Source: Ureibacillus massiliensis 4400831 = CIP 108448 = CCUG 49529 (GTDB lineage Bacteria > Bacillota > Bacilli > Bacillales_A > Planococcaceae). Taken from it: a stretch of DNA of 54,340 nucleotides. Under the pieces are notes generated by a model. That model searched no databases. It saw only the letters and a list, made by a program, of their open reading frames with translations, and was not told the origin of the DNA. Positions 42,316-49,914 of the stretch are shown piece after piece; position 1 is the first letter of the stretch; every line of letters begins with the position of its first letter. The position numbers and the translations under genes were made by a program. Location of the stretch: NCBI RefSeq assembly GCF_000772965.1, contig NZ_JPVQ01000025.1:1-54340 (forward strand), read 5' to 3'.

Positions 42316-42352
42316 CTTAGCGTTGTAAATCCGCATTTTCCTGACGGTACCC
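42316..42352 (-). repeat. Tn1546-like terminal inverted repeat (relic)
   Basis: 37 bp reading GGGTACCGTCAGGAAAATGC... on the minus strand and ending ACGCTAAG. This resembles the 38-bp ends of the Tn1546 branch of Tn3-family elements and is distinct from the ends of the surrounding element. The outer end points right and is followed by ATAGTTGC. No partner transposase remains. Confidence 0.75.
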
Positions 42353-42468
42353 ATAGTTGCAAAATAACACTTGAAATCAATGCGAATTACCTCCTAAAGT
42401 GACAAAAAAGATAGGACCATATCAATTTTCTTGGAAAATACACCTTTGATATGAAGAAAGTAGCAATT

Positions 42469-42594
42469 TTAGATTCACTTTGTCCTCCTATCCTATAAAA
42501 TAAAGCTGATGATTCCTTAGCGTGGGAAGAATCGGCTTTATTCATGTCTAAATTTGCTTAGCGTATGTTTTCCGCGTTTTGTTGGTGGGCCCCC
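42469..42594 (-). repeat. Right terminal inverted repeat of the Tn3 element
   Basis: Inverted near-copy of 36210-36336, about 126 bp. Its inner part contains a decayed copy of the tnpA 3' end (SLNSLRPLIR in the left copy reads roughly LDSLCPPIL here). The right end therefore derives from a tnpA-side end of a sister element. Confidence 0.9.
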
Positions 42595-43154
42595 GTTATA
42601 AGCATTACATATTTGTATGTATTACCAGTTGCGCTCGTCCAATTTGTATCAAACAGAATTTCTTTTGGAACTGAACCTTTAGGTATGGCAAGCGCAAATG
42701 TACCTTCATTCTTGCCGTTTGGTCTTAAATCAGCAGGCTCAAAAGTGACTTTTTGAGTTTCACGAAGTGCATAGGATTCAATTTCTTTTCCGTTCTCATC
42801 GTAAAATGTGAAACTAACTTCTTGCATGAAATCATCATTAATCTCATCACCTGTACTCTCAACAACTGCATCAAAAACAGCGTAATCATATTTTTCATTC
42901 TGTTCTGCCTCTGCATTCAAGTCAGATTCAATTCTGAAGTTACTGATAGTTACATTGGCTTTTGACTGATCATTATAAGTTGAACGAACAGCTTCAAATG
43001 GTTTACCCATTTCAACATTGTAAGTACCGTACTGGCCTTCTGACTGTTCAACACTTACGTTTGTCTTTTTTTTTCTCTGGTTCCTCACTGCTGCATGCAC
43101 CTAGTGTAAGGACCGCAGACAAGCCGATAATTGTACTAATTGAAATTTTTTCAT
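42558..43154 (-). pseudogene. Lipoprotein gene, 3' end replaced by the Tn3 element and frameshifted
   Basis: Restoring two poly-A slips gives a lipoprotein of about 190 aa: MKKISISTIIGLSAVLTLGA then Cys-Ser-Ser (lipobox LGAC), a Lys/Glu linker, and an immunoglobulin-like domain similar to DUF4352-type exported proteins (FRIESDLNAEAEQ...YDYAVFDAVVES...FTFYDENGKEIESY). The A run after ATG has six A where seven keep the frame (43146-43151). The run after the lipobox has nine where eight fit (43066-43074). At the C-terminus the Tn3 end replaces the original last residue and stop (VMLITE-stop, restored by joining 42600 to 36204) with 11 foreign residues. An IS3 element sits 48 bp upstream of the start. 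Confidence 0.75.
42595..42599. repeat. Target-site duplication, right copy (GTTAT)
   Basis: Matches 36205-36209 on the other side of the Tn3 element. Confidence 0.9.
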
Positions 43155-43258
43155 TCTTTCATATGCACTCCTTAAATTCTAATGAATGTAGTATAGATGT
43201 ATGGACACACCTCGATTAAGTTACTATTATTGAACTAATGAGAGGACGTGTCTGTTTT

Positions 43259-43519
43259 ATGAGTCAAAAACGATACAATCAAGAATTTAAACAAACTGTT
43301 ATCGAGCTTTATCACTCTGGTACAAGTGTCAGTGAATTATCTAGCGAATATGGTGTTTCTGAAGTCACAATTTATAAATGGATTAAGCAATATTCTCCCA
43401 TTGAAGGTACACAAGAATTAACTGTGGCAGAAGTTGAAGCCATCCAGAAGGAAAATCTTCGATTAAAACAGGAGCTTGAAATCCTAAAAAAGGCTATGAC
43501 CATATTCGCGAGAAAATAG
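43259..43519 (+). CDS. IS3-family transposase OrfA
   Basis: An 86-aa helix-turn-helix protein (YNQEFKQTVIELYHSGTSVS, EYGVSEVTIYKWIKQY) with a C-terminal leucine zipper (ENLRLKQELEILKKAM). It binds the IS ends. Start ATG 43259; the longer frame from 43238 has no better site. The slippery AAAAAAG at 43486-43492 lies 9 codons before its stop, as expected for programmed -1 frameshifting into OrfB. Confidence 0.9.
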   Translation: MSQKRYNQEFKQTVIELYHSGTSVSELSSEYGVSEVTIYKWIKQYSPIEGTQELTVAEVEAIQKENLRLKQELEILKKAMTIFARK

Positions 43520-44394
43520 ATAACGAAGAACTGATCGACTATATTACAAGTGAAAGCGAACATCATCCTGTACAGCTGATGTGTCGTGTTTTAAAGATGC
43601 CTAAAAGTACGTATTATCAATCTTTTCATAAGCAACCGAACAGCTATCATGTGGCGAATGAGCAGCTACTTGAACGAATTCGTGTCATTCACCAAGAAAG
43701 TAAGGGGCGATATGGTGCACCCAAGATTTTTGTCATCCTTCAGAACGAAGGCTACACTGGCACGATTAATCGGATTCAACGCATCATGAAAAGAGCAGGC
43801 ATTCAATCAAACACGACAAAAAAGTACCGTCCGACGCCAACACAGAAACCAGTGGAAGAACGTGAAAATATACTCGAACAAGACTTTACAACGACAAACA
43901 TCAACGAAAAATGGGTAGCTGATATCACGTATATTCATACCATTCGTCATGGCTGGTGTTATTTGGCATCGGTACTTGATCTTCATACTAAAAAAGTAAT
44001 CGGTCATAAATTCTCACGTAAAATGACAACAGAAATTGTACTAGAAGCCCTAGAAAATGCCGTACAAGCTCAGCAACCTGGACCAGGACTCATTGTGCAT
44101 ACAGATTTAGGCACCCAATATACAAGTGAAGCGTTCCAGGAACGCCTAAAGAAGTATGAGATGATCCCGTCATTTAGTCGAAAGGGATGTCCTTACGACA
44201 ATGCTTGTATCGAATCATTTCACGCAACACTGAAAAAAGAAGAAGTCTATCAAACGCAGTATGATAGCTTTGAGACTGCGAGAATTGCCTTATTCAAGTA
44301 CATTGAAGGCTGGTATAATCGCAAACGAATTCATGGCAGCATTGGTTATTTAACACCGGATGCATTCGAAAAATTGTGCCGTGCCGCATCATAA
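43492..44394 (+). CDS. IS3-family transposase OrfB (DDE integrase domain)
   Basis: About 300 aa in the -1 frame, read on from OrfA. It has an HTH_21 region (MCRVLKMPKSTYYQ, SKGRYGAPKI) followed by the rve catalytic core. The first Asp is in WVADITYIHT, the second in IVHTDLGTQYTS and the Glu in ACIESFHATLKKE, giving an intact DDE triad. ATG 43579 is the first in-frame start, but the frame is open and family-like from the slip site. The element may still be active. Confidence 0.9.
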   Translation, partial: GYDHIREKIDNEELIDYITSESEHHPVQLMCRVLKMPKSTYYQSFHKQPNSYHVANEQLLERIRVIHQESKGRYGAPKIFVILQNEGYTGTINRIQRIMKRAGIQSNTTKKYRPTPTQKPVEERENILEQDFTTTNINEKWVADITYIHTIRHGWCYLASVLDLHTKKVIGHKFSRKMTTEIVLEALENAVQAQQPGPGLIVHTDLGTQYTSEAFQERLKKYEMIPSFSRKGCPYDNACIESFHATLKKEEVYQTQYDSFETARIALFKYIEGWYNRKRIHGSIGYLTPDAFEKLCRAAS

Positions 44395-44792
44395 TTTAGA
44401 GGTGAAAGAAATCCCTCTCTTCACATTTTCCAGGTGCAACATCCATGGGTTTCTCGCTCCACATCCCAGTTAGTTTGTCAAAGGCTCTTTTCACTTTGAC
44501 AAGCTAATTGGGGTGTGGAACACTCCATGAATGGTTGTTGCATCGAACAAAAACTTAATTTTTGTGTGTCCAAAATCTTGACGTAGATCCACTAAAACTA
44601 TGTAATATATTACTATAGTAACATAAAATAAGAATACTAATATATACTAATTGGTACATAACCTTTCTATTATCTTCATGACTTTGTTGTGATAATTTAA
44701 TAAAGTAGTTAATTATCCAAAGTATCCAGATAATTAACTACTTAACACAAGATTCCCTTCATGTTTTCATCCTTTTTATCGTCGCATTAGTA
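44395..44792. other. IS3 right end and A/T-rich gap
   Basis: 44395-44572 is the non-coding right end of the IS. It includes a hairpin of AAAGGCTCTTTTCAC-type sequence and two related GTGTGGAAC / CTCCACATCCCA-like segments. 44573-44792 is intergenic and holds only the hairpin at 44703-44743. Confidence 0.5.
44703..44743 (-). terminator. Terminator-like hairpin
   Basis: Perfect 15-bp stem AAGTAGTTAATTATC / GATAATTAACTACTT downstream of the minus-strand 99-aa gene. The T tail is weak. Confidence 0.6.
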
Positions 44793-45092
44793 TCACGAAC
44801 GATAAAATTTTTCCCAAATGAAGACAAAGATTAATAAAAGAATAGCAATACTTAATAATAAAACAGTAAATTGAACTGGTAATTTCTTACTACCAGCTCT
44901 AGCCCATCCTTTAAACTGAAAAATATTTCTATAGATTACAAAAATGATGATAAAAATAGCTATATACACTAGCCATAGTGAATTCTCAATATTGATATCA
45001 AATAGATCATAAAAATTCGTCAGAAGATAATATAATAACCCACCTAGAAAAATAATTATAATGAAAATCCGGAGTAATTCTAAAATCCACAT
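44793..45092 (-). CDS. Small three-helix membrane protein, unknown
   Basis: A 99-aa protein with three membrane helices (about 7-26, 39-58, 73-92). A basic loop, WARAGSKKLPVQ, lies between the second and third. No family recognised. The ribosome site is weak (GAGTGAG). Alone between two hairpins. Confidence 0.55.
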   Translation of the reverse strand: MWILELLRIFIIIIFLGGLLYYLLTNFYDLFDINIENSLWLVYIAIFIIIFVIYRNIFQFKGWARAGSKKLPVQFTVLLLSIAILLLIFVFIWEKFYRS

Positions 45093-45407
45093 TTAAAACT
45101 CACTCTTTTCTAAATGTTGTATATCTTTGCATTCAACTTATCTTTTAGAACGTCTACAGCTATGTCGAGTATGCCATCCCTTTCTTTACTTCTACTTTAG
45201 CTATGGCCTCGTTACATCACTTTGAAAGGTATGTATTGTATAATCGTGTTTTGAAAATATTGGTATAAATTAAGTATAATTCATGACTGAAAAAATATCA
45301 ATAATACTTACTAGCAATTGAAAACAATCATTTTTGTAAGTACTGTCATCAGACGATACTTACAAAAATGATCTCATGTGATAATGCGAACTCCGTTACC
45401 TTATTAG
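45093..45407. other. Intergenic gap with terminator
   Basis: About 315 bp with no gene. Only the 16-bp inverted repeat at 45327-45372 is notable. Confidence 0.5.
45327..45372 (-). terminator. Terminator of the GyrI-like gene
   Basis: Perfect 16-bp stem ATCATTTTTGTAAGTA / TACTTACAAAAATGAT with TGTTTT after it on the minus strand. Confidence 0.8.
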
Positions 45408-45803
45408 CTATTTTATTGCAATGTGAATCTCGATTTGACCATTTGGATCATATTTTTCAAAATCATATAAGTATGCTGTTTCCAGAATTCCTTTTTCCTC
45501 AAGACGCCATATTTCTTTCCAAGTATTTAGTATGCCAAATTCATCTGATGACTCCACTTTAAAAATCTTATATGGTGTATTTGGAATACTAATCGACGAT
45601 TCGTTTTCAATGTCCTCAATCGCAACGCTTAAAGTATAGTCCCCTTTATAATCATTTTCGTAGTTATAGTACAAACCATAGAGCACTTTATCTCGACTGT
45701 TTAATAAATTTGATGCTTCACTCCACATTTTTGAAATCTTTTGCATAAGATTGTTATCATTAAAATTATTCGTTCTAATGCTATTAAGTATTGTCAAATT
45801 CAT
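45408..45803 (-). CDS. GyrI-like / Cass2-type effector-binding protein
   Basis: A 131-aa protein of the SHS2-type small-molecule-binding fold. Landmarks are SRDKVLYGLYYNYENDYKGD, the sheet SVAIEDIE, IPNTPYKIFKVESSDEF, NTWKEIW and the ending YDPNGQIEIHIAIK. These match GyrI-like/integron-associated effector-binding proteins, which bind amphipathic or cationic compounds and occur alone or fused to AraC/MerR regulators. Here it stands alone, with AAGGGG 7-8 nt before the ATG. The ligand is unknown. Confidence 0.8.
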   Translation of the reverse strand: MNLTILNSIRTNNFNDNNLMQKISKMWSEASNLLNSRDKVLYGLYYNYENDYKGDYTLSVAIEDIENESSISIPNTPYKIFKVESSDEFGILNTWKEIWRLEEKGILETAYLYDFEKYDPNGQIEIHIAIK

Positions 45804-45870
45804 ATTTAATTCCCCTTTTTAAGTGTCTATTAATTCAAGAAATATGTTCTTATGAGATGAACACCAAATA

Positions 45871-46374
45871 TTAAAGTGGTGGATTTTCCACCCCTAAATG
45901 GACCCAATCTTCTTTAGGAGGTCCATACACGCCAAAAGGTTTAATGCCTGCTTGACGCATTAGTACCGTAATTTGACCTCGATGATGAATATTATGCTTT
46001 ATTAGCCCCATTAAAATTTGAGCATTTGACTCTTCTCTTCCAAATGCAATTTGCACTTTCTTTAAATCATCATCTGTCCATTGAACTTCTATAGTTTTAG
46101 CTGCAACCGCGCTAATCGTTTTAAAAATTCTATAAATATCCGAGGCTGATGTTGGAACATTTTCTTTATTTTCTACTTCCTCTATGTTCAAGCCAAATTC
46201 TGCTAAATAGTCCGGAATTGTCGTCGTCAAATGCCAAGCAATTCTTCCTAAAGTTCTGCCTTCTGGATAAACTTTTTGTTTTAATGATTCGTCTGTTAAA
46301 TCTTTTAAAACCTTTTCAGTTAACAGCGCTTCCCTATTCCATTCCTGTAAAAAATCTTTAATCGTTACGTACAT
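45871..46374 (-). CDS. DinB-family metal-dependent protein
   Basis: A 167-aa four-helix bundle. The DinB histidines are visible: the first in IAWHLTT (about 48), and the pair in HNIHHRGQITVLMRQAG. The family includes thiol-dependent metalloenzymes (bacillithiol transferases) and DNA-damage-inducible proteins; the substrate is unknown. GGAGG lies 7 nt before the ATG. It is divergent from a DeoR/YafY-type regulator gene, 99 bp apart with an operator-like palindrome between, which suggests control by that regulator. Confidence 0.85.
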   Translation of the reverse strand: MYVTIKDFLQEWNREALLTEKVLKDLTDESLKQKVYPEGRTLGRIAWHLTTTIPDYLAEFGLNIEEVENKENVPTSASDIYRIFKTISAVAAKTIEVQWTDDDLKKVQIAFGREESNAQILMGLIKHNIHHRGQITVLMRQAGIKPFGVYGPPKEDWVHLGVENPPL

Positions 46375-46426
46375 TTATTTACCTCCACATTCAGATATTT
46401 TTCTGTTTCTATTGGAGATTATAAAC

Positions 46427-46450
46427 TATAATAGTGACAACTAATGTCAC
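46427..46450 (+). promoter_or_regulatory. Regulator promoter -10 and operator-like palindrome
   Basis: A -10 box TATAAT at 46427-46432 is followed at once by GTGACA-ACTAA-TGTCAC (46434-46450), a perfect 6-bp-arm palindrome over the expected transcription start. It lies between dinB and the divergent regulator gene, a typical place for autoregulation. Confidence 0.5.
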
Positions 46451-46473
46451 CGTTCTTTTTATTGGAGGTAGAA

Positions 46474-47411
46474 ATGTCTAAAGCTAAAAGATTAAACGAA
46501 CTTATTATGATGGTAAATCGTAAAAAGCGGTTTACTGTAAGGGAATTAGCGCAGGAGTTTGGAGTTTCGAGGAGAACCATTTTAAGAGATATGCAGGAAT
46601 TGAGTGAAATGGGAGTACCTTTATATTCTGAGATAGGTCCTCACGGTGGGTATCAAGTTTTAAATGAAAGAATTTTACCACCAATTGCCTTTAGCGAACA
46701 TGAAGCAATTTCTATGTTCTTTGCGATTCATGCATTAAGACATTACATTTCCCTACCCTTTGAAACTGAATATGAATCTATTAAAAAGAAATTTTACTTA
46801 AATCTTTCAGGAGATGTAAGAGATTCTATTGATAAGATGATCAACCGAGTTGATTTTTACGCTATTCACCAAAAAGATGAAATCCCTTTTCTAAAACAAT
46901 TATTAGAAGCATCCATAGAACAGATTGTCATTAATATAGACTATGAAGCAAGTGATAAATCCACTAATAGAAGTATACAGCCTATTGGAATTTACGCGAG
47001 GGACGGAAAATGGTATTGTCCTGCTTATGACTTTTTAAGAAAGGACTATCGTGTTTTTCGATGTGACAGGATAAAACAATTGAAATATGATGGAAAGACT
47101 CAATCTATTAACTTAGAAAATATTAATTTAAATAACCGTTTTACACTTATAAATAAAGATAAAAAAACTTATTATATGTTGAATTCACGAGTAAAGGTAT
47201 TGAAAAATTTAATAACTTCAGCTGGCCTAATAGCGAATTGAAATTAAGAGAAAATGGTACTGGTTTTTTAAAGTGTGAAATATCAGAGGATGATCTTCAC
47301 TATTTTGCTGAGTATTTTATTAATTACGGTACAGAAGCTTTAGTTAAAAGTCCAGTTGAATTAATTGATTGTATGAAAATGAAGTTAAATAATATCTTAA
47401 GACAATATTAA
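46474..47411 (+). pseudogene. YobV/YafY-type transcriptional regulator with a poly-A frameshift
   Basis: An N-terminal HTH_11 (FTVRELAQEFGVSRRTILRD) precedes a WYL-like ligand domain (YEASDKSTNRSIQPIGIYAR, WYCPAYDFLRKDYRVFRCDR). The frame is lost at a run of seven A (47161-47167) and stops at 47241. With one more A the protein continues NLLYVEFTSKGIEKFNNFSW and then the family C-terminus (LRENGTGFLKCEISEDDLHY) to a stop at 47411, about 312 aa in all. Start ATG 46474 has GGAGG 7 nt upstream. Either a recent frameshift or a sequencing error. Confidence 0.8.
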
Positions 47412-47520
47412 ATTTTTAAATTTACGAGTGTTTAAAAAGAAATGACTTCAGCACATAAATTAGCTCAAGCTCTCCCGGTGCAAAGTAAAGATCAAGCTGT
47501 TGTTTTAGGTTTCTCATGAT

Positions 47521-47982
47521 TTAACCTTCTAATTTTGCTACGCCCAATGCAAGATTATCCCATAGCAATTGTTCCACTTTATCCGCTAGTTCATTAGGAC
47601 AATTAATTACTAAAACAACTTCGGAGTGTTTTCCCTTTAATACCCTTTTTCTTTTATGGATGACTTTATAAAAGATGAAATCAATCATAAATCCAATTAT
47701 AAATCCTATTGCTGCGCCTATTAATCCCCAAATAATCGGGCCCCATTCTAATACGAAACCGATACATGTTCCAATAACTGAGAATGCTGTTCCGATTGCT
47801 GCCCCTTTATCAAACAAACTAATTCCATCGGCTTGATGAAGAGTATCGAACAATTTTCTTTCTTGAACCCTGTTCATAAGCGGTACAGCAAGAATATTTT
47901 CCTTTTGTACCCCTAATTCCTCTACAGCAGTTATTGCTAATTCGATATAAATTGAGTGTTCAAATGTGGAAAATATTTGCAA
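47521..47982 (-). CDS. Membrane protein with glycine-zipper helices, unknown
   Basis: A 153-aa protein. A soluble N-terminal part (about 1-58) precedes two Gly-rich helices (about 58-102, KGAAIGTAFSVIGTCIG and IIWGLIGAAIGFIIGFMID), then a basic segment and a soluble C-terminal part (HSEVVLVINCP...). The ends look like halves of a ferredoxin-like domain separated by the membrane hairpin, as in general-stress-type small proteins. TTG start, with GAGGTG 8 nt upstream lying in the end of the preceding gene, so the two are coupled. Function unknown. Confidence 0.65.
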   Translation of the reverse strand: MQIFSTFEHSIYIELAITAVEELGVQKENILAVPLMNRVQERKLFDTLHQADGISLFDKGAAIGTAFSVIGTCIGFVLEWGPIIWGLIGAAIGFIIGFMIDFIFYKVIHKRKRVLKGKHSEVVLVINCPNELADKVEQLLWDNLALGVAKLEG

Positions 47983-47983
47983 G

Positions 47984-48583
47984 TTATTTCACCTCATTTG
48001 ATGCTGATATTTTAATACGATATTGTTGGTAGTTCTTTTGTAGAAATTTACGTTGCTCACTTTCAAATAGTTTATTATTTTCTACTGTATTAATGTAAGC
48101 ATCATAAACTGCAAAACCTATGTGCGAAGGGATAAATAAAAACCATTGGGGGTTAAGAACTTCTGTTGCTTGTTTAATCTCTCCAAGAAAAAGGTAATGA
48201 ACAGCTATTAGAACATTTGAAAAATAAACAAAAATAATCATAAAGGCCATTATAAAAATAGCAGTTATCACTCGGTGGATATATAATTGACCTAATCCAG
48301 GTGTGAAAAAGGACCATATTATCGCCATTACTGGCCTTCTTTTATCTAAATAATTAATTTCCAAACCTCCAATAGAATAGGAATTATAATTTGCATTTTC
48401 CCGCTCTGCTAATATGAAGACTTTGTTCATATCCACGGTAGTTCGGTAACTATCCCAAATTGCAAAAAGATAAACAGGTAAATACAAAAGAAGCCATCTT
48501 GGTTCAAGAATTTCTTTCGCCATTTCAATATTTCCAGTAAAAGAATACATAATTGCAAGATTTAAATGGGACATATTGTTCAC
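47984..48583 (-). CDS. Membrane protein with internal repeat, probably 5'-truncated
   Basis: A 199-aa protein containing a tandem unit: ...HLNLAIMYSFTGNIEMAKEILEPRWLLLYLPVYLFAIWDSYR, then ...VHYLFLGEIKQATEVLNPQWFLFIPSHIGFAVYDAYI. The second unit is preceded by RRPVMAIIWSFFTPGLGQLYIHR, and an equal segment should precede the first. It is missing, and the putative GTG/ATG starts (48583, 48574) have no ribosome site. The gene therefore seems to have lost about 50 N-terminal residues. Related Bacillus membrane proteins of unknown function carry the same GLGQLY motif. Confidence 0.55.
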   Translation of the reverse strand: MNNMSHLNLAIMYSFTGNIEMAKEILEPRWLLLYLPVYLFAIWDSYRTTVDMNKVFILAERENANYNSYSIGGLEINYLDKRRPVMAIIWSFFTPGLGQLYIHRVITAIFIMAFMIIFVYFSNVLIAVHYLFLGEIKQATEVLNPQWFLFIPSHIGFAVYDAYINTVENNKLFESEQRKFLQKNYQQYRIKISASNEVK

Positions 48584-48916
48584 TAAATTTAGATAACTTA
48601 ATTCTTGAAAATGCAGATAGGAGATACTTCACTCTCGGAGAATCGGGAGGTTTCAGGAAGATTTTTGTAAGTTTTTATAAATATTCAAAGAATTTTAGTA
48701 AGTGCATGCTTTATAGTTTAAAGTAATAGAGTAAAAAACTTAATCTAAAACAAAAACCCTTCCGTATAGAAGGGAGTGGGATTAAATCTATGGTTGGTCG
48801 AAGAAATTTCGTATCAATACTTTTCTTATGTATACAACTTGAGCATATCTTTCTTATTTTATGCTAAAAATGATTTTTTCAAAAGATAGCTAATTGAATA
48901 TATTATATGTCCAAAA
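48584..48916. other. Intergenic gap
   Basis: About 330 bp with no gene. It contains the terminator at 48752-48774. The sequence next to 48584 is where the missing 5' part of the membrane-protein gene should be; no matching frame is found there. Confidence 0.5.
48752..48774 (-). terminator. Terminator of the toxin-antitoxin-like pair
   Basis: On the minus strand CCCTTC-TATACG-GAAGGG is followed by five T. Confidence 0.7.
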
Positions 48917-49336
48917 TTACCTTATTCCTGCCCTCTGCTTTATCTTTTCATATATGCTCGTGTCTAAAAGAACACCATTTTCCTCTATAGATTTTGGCAA
49001 CCATCGATGTCCAAATCCGTAAACTACAATGTTCTTAATTAATTGATAAACTACACGAAGGTCCTTTTTCTGTGGATATTGATTAAAACCACTGTAAAAT
49101 TTAAGTTTCTTCAAATCTCTTAAATCCCATTTTAAATCTTCACCACGACTAGGGTCTTTAACAGTTTCTTCGATTTCTTTAATAATAATCTCTATAACCG
49201 AATTGAATTCAAAAGGATCACTAAATACCTCAGCAAGAATAATAACATCCGCTGTTAAGTGGAAGTCATTCATTTCAGCACCTGATATCATCGCGATCCT
49301 TTTTATTGCTTCAATCTTCTGTTTCCGACTAGCCAT
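48917..49336 (-). CDS. RelE/ParE-toxin-like protein (candidate)
   Basis: A 139-aa protein. A helical N-terminus (ASRKQKIEAIKRIAMISGAE) precedes a C-terminal part with DLKKLKFYSGFNQYPQKKDLRVVYQLIKNIVVYGFGHRWLP. The run L-K-F-x-S...DLRVVYQ...VYGFGHR looks like the strand pattern of RelE/ParE toxins. Its start overlaps the stop of the upstream small basic gene by one base (TAATG), the usual antitoxin-toxin order. The N-terminal extension is longer than usual and the match is partial, so function is uncertain. Confidence 0.55.
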   Translation of the reverse strand: MASRKQKIEAIKRIAMISGAEMNDFHLTADVIILAEVFSDPFEFNSVIEIIIKEIEETVKDPSRGEDLKWDLRDLKKLKFYSGFNQYPQKKDLRVVYQLIKNIVVYGFGHRWLPKSIEENGVLLDTSIYEKIKQRAGIR

Positions 49337-49560
49337 TAATCTTCGTTGTCCTCCAAACCAAGCATTTTCATTATTTCATCATATCTATTTATAGCTCTTT
49401 TAGAAAGCTCCTCACCACAATAGGTCTTTAAATTAGGGTTTATAGAGCGTATGGCATAAACCTTTTCAGCATCTAATAGCGGTCTACTAATTTTTCCAAT
49501 TGCTGATTTCCTAACAACTTTTCTTTTAGAACGCCTTACTGGTGTTTCTATTACTGCCAT
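49336..49560 (-). CDS. Small basic protein, candidate antitoxin
   Basis: 74 aa. A very basic N-terminus (ETPVRRSKRKVVRKSAIGK) precedes a C-terminal helical, acidic end (RYDEIMKMLGLEDNED). This fits a DNA-binding tail plus toxin-binding helix, but no known antitoxin family is recognised. Start ATG 49560 has GGGAGGAG 8 nt upstream; the longer frame to 49596 is not needed. Translationally coupled to the toxin-like gene. Confidence 0.5.
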   Translation of the reverse strand: MAVIETPVRRSKRKVVRKSAIGKISRPLLDAEKVYAIRSINPNLKTYCGEELSKRAINRYDEIMKMLGLEDNED

Positions 49561-49914
49561 GTCATACTCCTCCCTCTTTTTACTACTACTTTCCATTTAT
49601 ACACCCCAATTATACGTTATTTTGCTAGATTTGTATATTCATGCTTTAATATATTGTATATATGATGAAGTATGGACAAGTATGTAGAGAATAAATCAAT
49701 TAATAGAAAATTAGAATATTGTCTTGATAGTCAGGATTAATATATTCAACTACCCCCAATTCATAATCTTACAAGCTGTTTGAAGTGGGAGGTAGTTAAT
49801 TTATTTTCTATAGCTCTTTGATTAACTGACAATAAATCCTAACATTTAATACCTTTTAAAATAAAAATAAACCTCCTAATAATTTTTCATTACTAGGAGG
49901 TTTATTTTGTAAAC
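49561..49914. other. Intergenic gap
   Basis: About 350 bp with no gene. It contains the promoter region of the toxin-antitoxin-like pair, which is A/T-rich (TATATGATGAAGTATGG and ATATTGTATATA near 49650-49680), and the terminator at 49864-49908. Confidence 0.5.
49864..49908. terminator. Strong terminator after the TctA-like gene
   Basis: Perfect 15-bp stem AAAATAAACCTCCTA / TAGGAGGTTTATTTT. It can act on both strands; it mainly ends the mvaA operon transcribed leftward. Confidence 0.85.

Larger units (their letters stand above)
36210..42594. mobile_element. Complete Tn3-family transposon with two passenger genes
   Basis: 6385 bp bounded by inverted 38-bp Tn3-type ends (GGGGTCCCACC... left; GGGGGCCCACC... 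right, both ending TACGCTAAG) and a GTTAT target duplication. It carries tnpA and tnpR on the minus strand, a res-like region, and then a passenger segment with a secreted 410-aa protein and a small membrane protein. Inside lie pieces of a second, Tn1546-like end (40184-40201; 42316-42352). The insertion interrupts the last two codons of a lipoprotein gene. Confidence 0.93.
43202..44572 (+). mobile_element. IS3-family insertion sequence
   Basis: 1371 bp bounded by inverted ends TGGACACAC-NNNN-ATTAAGTT (left 43202; right, inverted, ending GTGTGTCCA at 44572). It encodes OrfA and OrfB in overlapping frames joined by a slippery A-AAA-AAG. Flanks (left GTA, right AAA) show no target duplication, so the flanks may have recombined. 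It sits just upstream of the broken lipoprotein gene and probably removed its promoter. Confidence 0.9.

Noticed and set aside
43202..44572. Target duplication of the IS3 element
   Set aside because: Bases next to the ends (GTA on the left, AAA on the right) do not match for 3, 4 or 5 bp.
47442..47519. 25-codon frame MTSAHKLAQALPVQSKDQAV... before the 153-aa gene
   Set aside because: Looks protein-like but is too short, lacks a ribosome site and could not be assigned; perhaps a fragment.
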